Origin: Occallatibacter gabretensis
GTDB taxonomy: Bacteria > Acidobacteriota > Terriglobia > Terriglobales > Acidobacteriaceae
Direction: 5' to 3'
Assembly (NCBI RefSeq): GCF_001449115.1
Contig: NZ_LAIJ01000009.1
Coordinates: 1,432,114-1,496,113, forward strand
DNA length: 64,000 nucleotides
Part shown: positions 60,280-64,000 of the stretch, piece by piece
Layout: every line of letters begins with the position of its first letter
Position numbering within the stretch: position 1 is the stretch's first letter
The notes under the pieces: model-generated
What the model saw: only the letters and a program-made list of their open reading frames with translations
Told to the model about the DNA's origin: nothing
The model's database searches: none
Position numbers and translations under genes: made by a program

Positions 60280-62301
60280 TTGCAAGCCCGCACGTCATCC
60301 TGCCTGCGTTCATTCGCCATCTTTCTTCTTGTGCTTGGTGCATTCGCGCCGGCCCATGCGCAAACCAGTACAGCCAATCAATGGACATGGATGGGCGGCA
60401 GCAATACATTAGGCGCCACCGGCTATCAAACCGGCGTTTTCGGAACCCTCGGAGTAGCATCTCCCACCAACTTTCCCGGAAGCCGTATCTGGCCCCAGAC
60501 CTGGACAGATACCAATGGCAATCTCTGGCTCTTCGGCGGGTTTCTCGCCGCAGGAAACACCCTGTATTACCTGAACGATCTCTGGAAATACGATCCCAAA
60601 ACCAACGAGTGGACATGGATGAGCGGAAGCAATGCACCACCATGCGCTATCGTCGAGGGCAATCCCTCCTGTGGCCAGGCCGGAGTCTACGGAGCACCGG
60701 GCACAGCCGCAGCCGGCAACACTCCAGGCGGCCGTGAGTATGCAGCCTCCTGGACGGATGCCAATGGCCATCTCTGGCTCTTCGGTGGCAATGGCTTTGA
60801 TTCCTCAGGCAATCTTGGTGTGCTTAACGATCTATGGGAATTCGACCCCTCCACAAATCAGTGGACATGGCAAGGCGGGGGCAACACGGTCCCGGGATCA
60901 GGCTATGGACTCGCCGGCGTATTTGGCACGGAGGGAGTTTTCTCTTCGTCCAATCACCCCGGCGGCCTCATGCTCGATGTCGTCTGGCATGACCATAATG
61001 ACCACGCGTGGCTCTTCGGCGGCTGGGGCGATGACGCAACCGGCACCAATGGCCTACCCAACAATCTCTGGCAATTTGAGTCTTCTCCCGCGGAATGGGC
61101 ATGGATGGATGGCAGCAGCAATTTCTCCGCTGTATGGCCCCAGCCGACCGTCTATGGCGCCATGGGCACTCCTGCCGCTGGCAACCTCCCGGGCAGCCGC
61201 TGGGAAGGTACAACCTGGACTGGCCCCGATAACAAACTCTGGCTCTTCGGTGGTCAGGGCTATGACTCCAAAGGAAACTCCGGTTACCTGAATGAGTTCT
61301 GGCAATACGATCCCTCCACAAACGAGTGGGCATGGATGGCCGGCAACAGTACCATGAACTGCGCTCCGGGAAGCGAGAATCAGAACTGCGGAATCGGCGG
61401 CGCCTATGGCACTCTTGGCGTACCATCAGCAGTCAATCTGCCCGGCGGTCGTACCGATGCCTCCCAATGGACCGACGCCGACGGAAATTTCTGGCTTTTC
61501 GGCGGCTACGGATACAACGGCAACAGCATTTATTCCGTGTTGAATGATCTCTGGAAATTCGATCCGCAGAAAGCCGAGTGGACCTGGATAGGCGGTAGCA
61601 GCCTCGGCGACCAGGGCGGGACCTACGGCACTCTCGGCATACCATCCTCAGCCAACATGCCCGGCAGCCGCCACGCCGCCGCAAGCTGGACCGATCTCGA
61701 CGGCAATCTCTGGCTCTTCGGCGGAAATGCCCTCGATGCCAACGGCACAATAGGTGAGCCCAACGATTTCTGGCGCTACACCCCTGCTACGACTACCACC
61801 CCGCCACCACCACCCGCCGATTTCACCCTCGCCCTCGGCGCACAAGCCGTCACCGTAAAGTCCGGCCAAAGCACCTCCACCACGCTCACCATCACTCCGC
61901 AAAACAGCTTTTCCTCCGCCGTCTCCTTCACCTGTTCTGGCCTTCCCGCTGGAGCAGCCTGCAGCTTCTCACCCGCCACCGTCACCCCATCCGGCTCACC
62001 GGGTTCAGCCACACTCACCGTCTCCACCTCCGCCACGACCAAATCCAGGCCAGGCTCGCTTCTCCCCATCCCTGCCGCCGCGCTCGCCCTGCTCCTCTTC
62101 TGCACCCGGCGCAAACTCCGCCTGCGTCTCCCCATCCTTCTCGTCCTCACCGTCGTCGCGCTCAGCACCCTCACCGCCTGCGCCAGCTACACCCTCGCCA
62201 ATCCAGTTCAGCCCATCCAGCCGGTCGTCTCCACCGTCACCGTAACCGCCCAATCCGGCTCACTCATCCACAGCGCAACTCTCACCCTCACAATCGAATA
62301 G
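60280..62301 (+). CDS. Secreted six-blade kelch protein with Ig-like domain and C-terminal membrane anchor
   Basis: A 673-aa protein; TTG 60280 is preferred (GGAGA upstream, then a clean signal peptide ending PAHAQ). An ATG at 60184 would add a 32-residue extension. Six kelch repeats of ~75 residues follow, each with WTWMGGS..., G-V-Y/F-G-T-x-G, W-T-D-x-N-G-N-L-W-L-F-G-G and LNDLWKYDP, forming a beta-propeller. Then an Ig-like domain (FTLALGAQAVTVKSGQSTST, a common acidobacterial tail), and finally two hydrophobic stretches around a basic patch (LALLLFCTRRKLRLRLP). Probably a surface binding protein. Confidence 0.8.
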   Translation: MQARTSSCLRSFAIFLLVLGAFAPAHAQTSTANQWTWMGGSNTLGATGYQTGVFGTLGVASPTNFPGSRIWPQTWTDTNGNLWLFGGFLAAGNTLYYLNDLWKYDPKTNEWTWMSGSNAPPCAIVEGNPSCGQAGVYGAPGTAAAGNTPGGREYAASWTDANGHLWLFGGNGFDSSGNLGVLNDLWEFDPSTNQWTWQGGGNTVPGSGYGLAGVFGTEGVFSSSNHPGGLMLDVVWHDHNDHAWLFGGWGDDATGTNGLPNNLWQFESSPAEWAWMDGSSNFSAVWPQPTVYGAMGTPAAGNLPGSRWEGTTWTGPDNKLWLFGGQGYDSKGNSGYLNEFWQYDPSTNEWAWMAGNSTMNCAPGSENQNCGIGGAYGTLGVPSAVNLPGGRTDASQWTDADGNFWLFGGYGYNGNSIYSVLNDLWKFDPQKAEWTWIGGSSLGDQGGTYGTLGIPSSANMPGSRHAAASWTDLDGNLWLFGGNALDANGTIGEPNDFWRYTPATTTTPPPPPADFTLALGAQAVTVKSGQSTSTTLTITPQNSFSSAVSFTCSGLPAGAACSFSPATVTPSGSPGSATLTVSTSATTKSRPGSLLPIPAAALALLLFCTRRKLRLRLPILLVLTVVALSTLTACASYTLANPVQPIQPVVSTVTVTAQSGSLIHSATLTLTIE

Positions 62302-62569
62302 CCCTCCCTCCCTCCCCGCCGAACTCCCCTCAATCCCCATTCACTCCCCAAATTCCCCATTCGCTGTTTCGTCTTTGAATTGCCCACCCCGGCCAGTTAC
62401 GATAGACCCTGCAATCTCAGACTCCGGACGTGCGAACGACCAAAACCGCCGGAGCCCAGCCTGGGAGCTGAAAACAGCCCAGGCCACTGATTTCAAAGGA
62501 GAATCGCCCATCATGGGAAAAGCGATTAAATACGCGGAAAAAGGCGCAGTGTACGCGGCCAAGGCAGCA

Positions 62570-64000
62570 TGGGTCGTCTTTGAACGGCTCAACCGTATCA
62601 GCCCCAACTCCTCGTTCATACCCAAGTGGAGCGACAAGCCACTCCTCAAGTCCTACCAGAAGGAAAAGCCGCCCCTCGGCTGGCCCCGCACCACGGACTC
62701 CCTCTGTCCCAAGTGCGTCCCCGAAATCCGCCAGCAGATCCTCGACGGCAAGCTCCCGCATGAAGTCCTTCTCAATGAGAAGGTTGGTGAAATCAAGGCC
62801 CAGATCATCGAGCGCGACGGCCAGATCCTCATGGTCAAGGACTGCCCCAAGCACGGCCATTTCGAAGACGTCATGTCCATCGATCCGGCCTTCTTCAAGC
62901 ACCTTGAAGAGACCTTCCCCGGCCGCGACATCCGCGCCCACAACGACGAAAAGCTCCACAACCACGGCACCAGCACCGTCACGCACGGCCGCGGCTCGGT
63001 CCTCACCATCGACCTCACCAACCGCTGCAACATGATGTGCGATCCCTGCTTCATGGACGCCAATCAGGTCGGCTTCGTCCACGAGCTCACGTGGGAAGAA
63101 ATCAAGACCATGCTCGACAACGCCATCACCATCAAGCCGCGTCGTCAAATGTCGGTCCAGTTCTCTGGTGGAGAGCCCACGCTCTCGCCCTACTTCCTTG
63201 ACGCCGTAGCCTATAGCCGCAAGGTCGGTTACAACTCCGTCCAGGCCGCTTCCAACGGCATCGAGTTCGCCAAGTCCAAAGAGCTCTGCCGCGCCGCTGC
63301 GGAAGCCGGTCTCCGTTACGTCTACCTTCAGTTCGATGGCATCGGCAACGCCGCCAACTCGCACCGCAAGGTCGGCAACATGTTTGACGTCAAGCTGCAG
63401 GCCATCAACAACCTGCATGAAGCCGGCGTCGATATCGTGCCCGTCACCACCATCATCAACGGCATCAACAATGAGCAGGTGGGCCGCATCATCGAGTTCG
63501 CCCTCGACAACCCCAAGAAGATTTCCTTCCTCAGCTTCCAGCCCGTCTCCTTCACCGGCCGCGATGAGGAAATCACAGACGAGCGCCGTTTCGCACAGCG
63601 TTACACCCTCTCGCACATGGCCCACGACATCAAGAATCAGATGGGCCTCGGTGAGCCTGAGCGCGACTGGTTCCCCATCTCCTTCATGTCCACCTTCTCT
63701 GACTGGGCTGACATGGTTCACGGACCCAACGCCGAATGGGGCCAGCTCTCCTGCGGATGCCACCCCAACTGCGGCATCGGCATGGCGCTCATGATCGATA
63801 AGGAAACCAAGGAAGCAGCGCCCGTTACGGCCTTCCTCCACATGGATCAGGTGGCCAAGGATCTCGCCAAGGTCAATGACGCTGCCCGCGGCAAGTGGCT
63901 CTCGGTCATCGGCTTCGGCCTCGCGCTCATGCGCAATTACGATCCGTTCATGTCGCCCACGCATTTCAAAATCACTGACATGCTCAAGAAGATGGACAAG
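62570..64000 (+). CDS. Radical SAM enzyme, COG1964/Tes-like (3' end outside window)
   Basis: At least 477 codons, open to the window end. The CxxxCxxC motif LTNRCNMMCDPCFMDAN (Cys153, 157, 160) binds the Fe4S4-SAM cluster; FSGGEPTLSP is the GGE motif. An N-terminal Cys pair (SLCPKCVPEIRQQI and MVKDCPKHGHFED) recalls the zinc/rubredoxin-like domain of tetraether-lipid synthases, and CGCHPNCGIGMAL suggests an auxiliary cluster. ATG 62570 is the first start in this frame; a better ribosome site (AAAGGAG) precedes ATG 62514 in another frame, whose product (MGKAIKYAEKGAVYAAKAAW) looks like the missing N terminus, implying a frameshift near 62578. Function is inferred: C-C bond formation on lipids. 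Confidence 0.75.

Noticed and set aside
62417..63964. 515-codon reverse-strand open frame over the radical SAM gene
   Set aside because: It is the antisense shadow of a gene with clear CxxxCxxC and GGE motifs; its translation has no recognisable domain, and the composition reflects the GC-rich third positions of the sense gene.

Overview
The window looks like a chromosome segment from an acidobacterium of the Terriglobia (Acidobacteriaceae-like). It is GC-rich and Gram-negative (lpxC, TonB-dependent receptors, a TonB-like protein, RlpA). It also carries several families I associate with that group: an ADOP-type orphan ABC permease, an exported TldD-like pair, a zinc-ribbon/sigma-4-like pair, a kelch protein with an Ig-like tail, and a PA14-bearing GH3 enzyme. 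I see no rRNA, tRNA, CRISPR array or intact insertion sequence. The assignment rests on gene content only.

Layout. 1-10.8 kb: end of an FKBP isomerase, a TauE/SafE exporter, an ADOP permease followed by a remnant of the TauE 3' end, a GNAT-aminotransferase fusion behind a perfect dyad, two exported TldD-family proteins (one catalytically degenerate), and a Ste24-like M48 protease. 10.8-14.5 kb: glycine cleavage operon gcvH-gcvPA-(64-aa membrane protein)-gcvPB, without gcvT. 14.5-17.8 kb: dnaB, a Crp/Fnr regulator, a receiver-like protein lacking its phospho-acceptor Asp, then a decayed second copy of the dnaB 3' end.

17.9-36.7 kb is the most unusual part: twelve co-directional, closely packed genes behind one good sigma-70-like promoter. 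In order they encode a zinc-ribbon protein, a vWA-like lipoprotein with a MIDAS motif, a four-helix membrane protein, a tubulin/FtsZ-like protein, a 1193-aa Hsp70/actin-like ATPase with a ~600-aa N-terminal extension, a membrane coiled-coil protein, a second Hsp70-like ATPase with a zinc ribbon, a membrane-anchored GrpE-like protein, a trypsin-like lipoprotein protease, a small membrane protein with an unknown N-domain, a fusion of that N-domain with a second GrpE-like domain, a membrane helix and an external Sel1 tail, and a secreted Cys-rich Sel1-repeat protein. I read this as a candidate envelope-spanning machine pairing cytoplasmic nucleotide-dependent components (tubulin-like, two Hsp70-like, GrpE-like exchange factors) with envelope and external parts (vWA lipoprotein, protease, Sel1 proteins). 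Its function is unknown to me.

36.7-64 kb: a TonB-dependent receptor and its XRE-type neighbour, the zinc-ribbon/sigma-4-like pair, an HSL-type esterase, a TPR-glycosyltransferase, tgt, a second TonB receptor overlapping folK, a Gfo/Idh oxidoreductase, a GH3 glycosidase, a TonB-like protein behind a structured leader, a thioesterase with lpxC, an M20 peptidase, a VOC pseudogene, RlpA, a six-blade kelch protein, and a radical SAM enzyme (COG1964/Tes-like) cut by the window end, with a likely frameshift or misplaced start near its N terminus.
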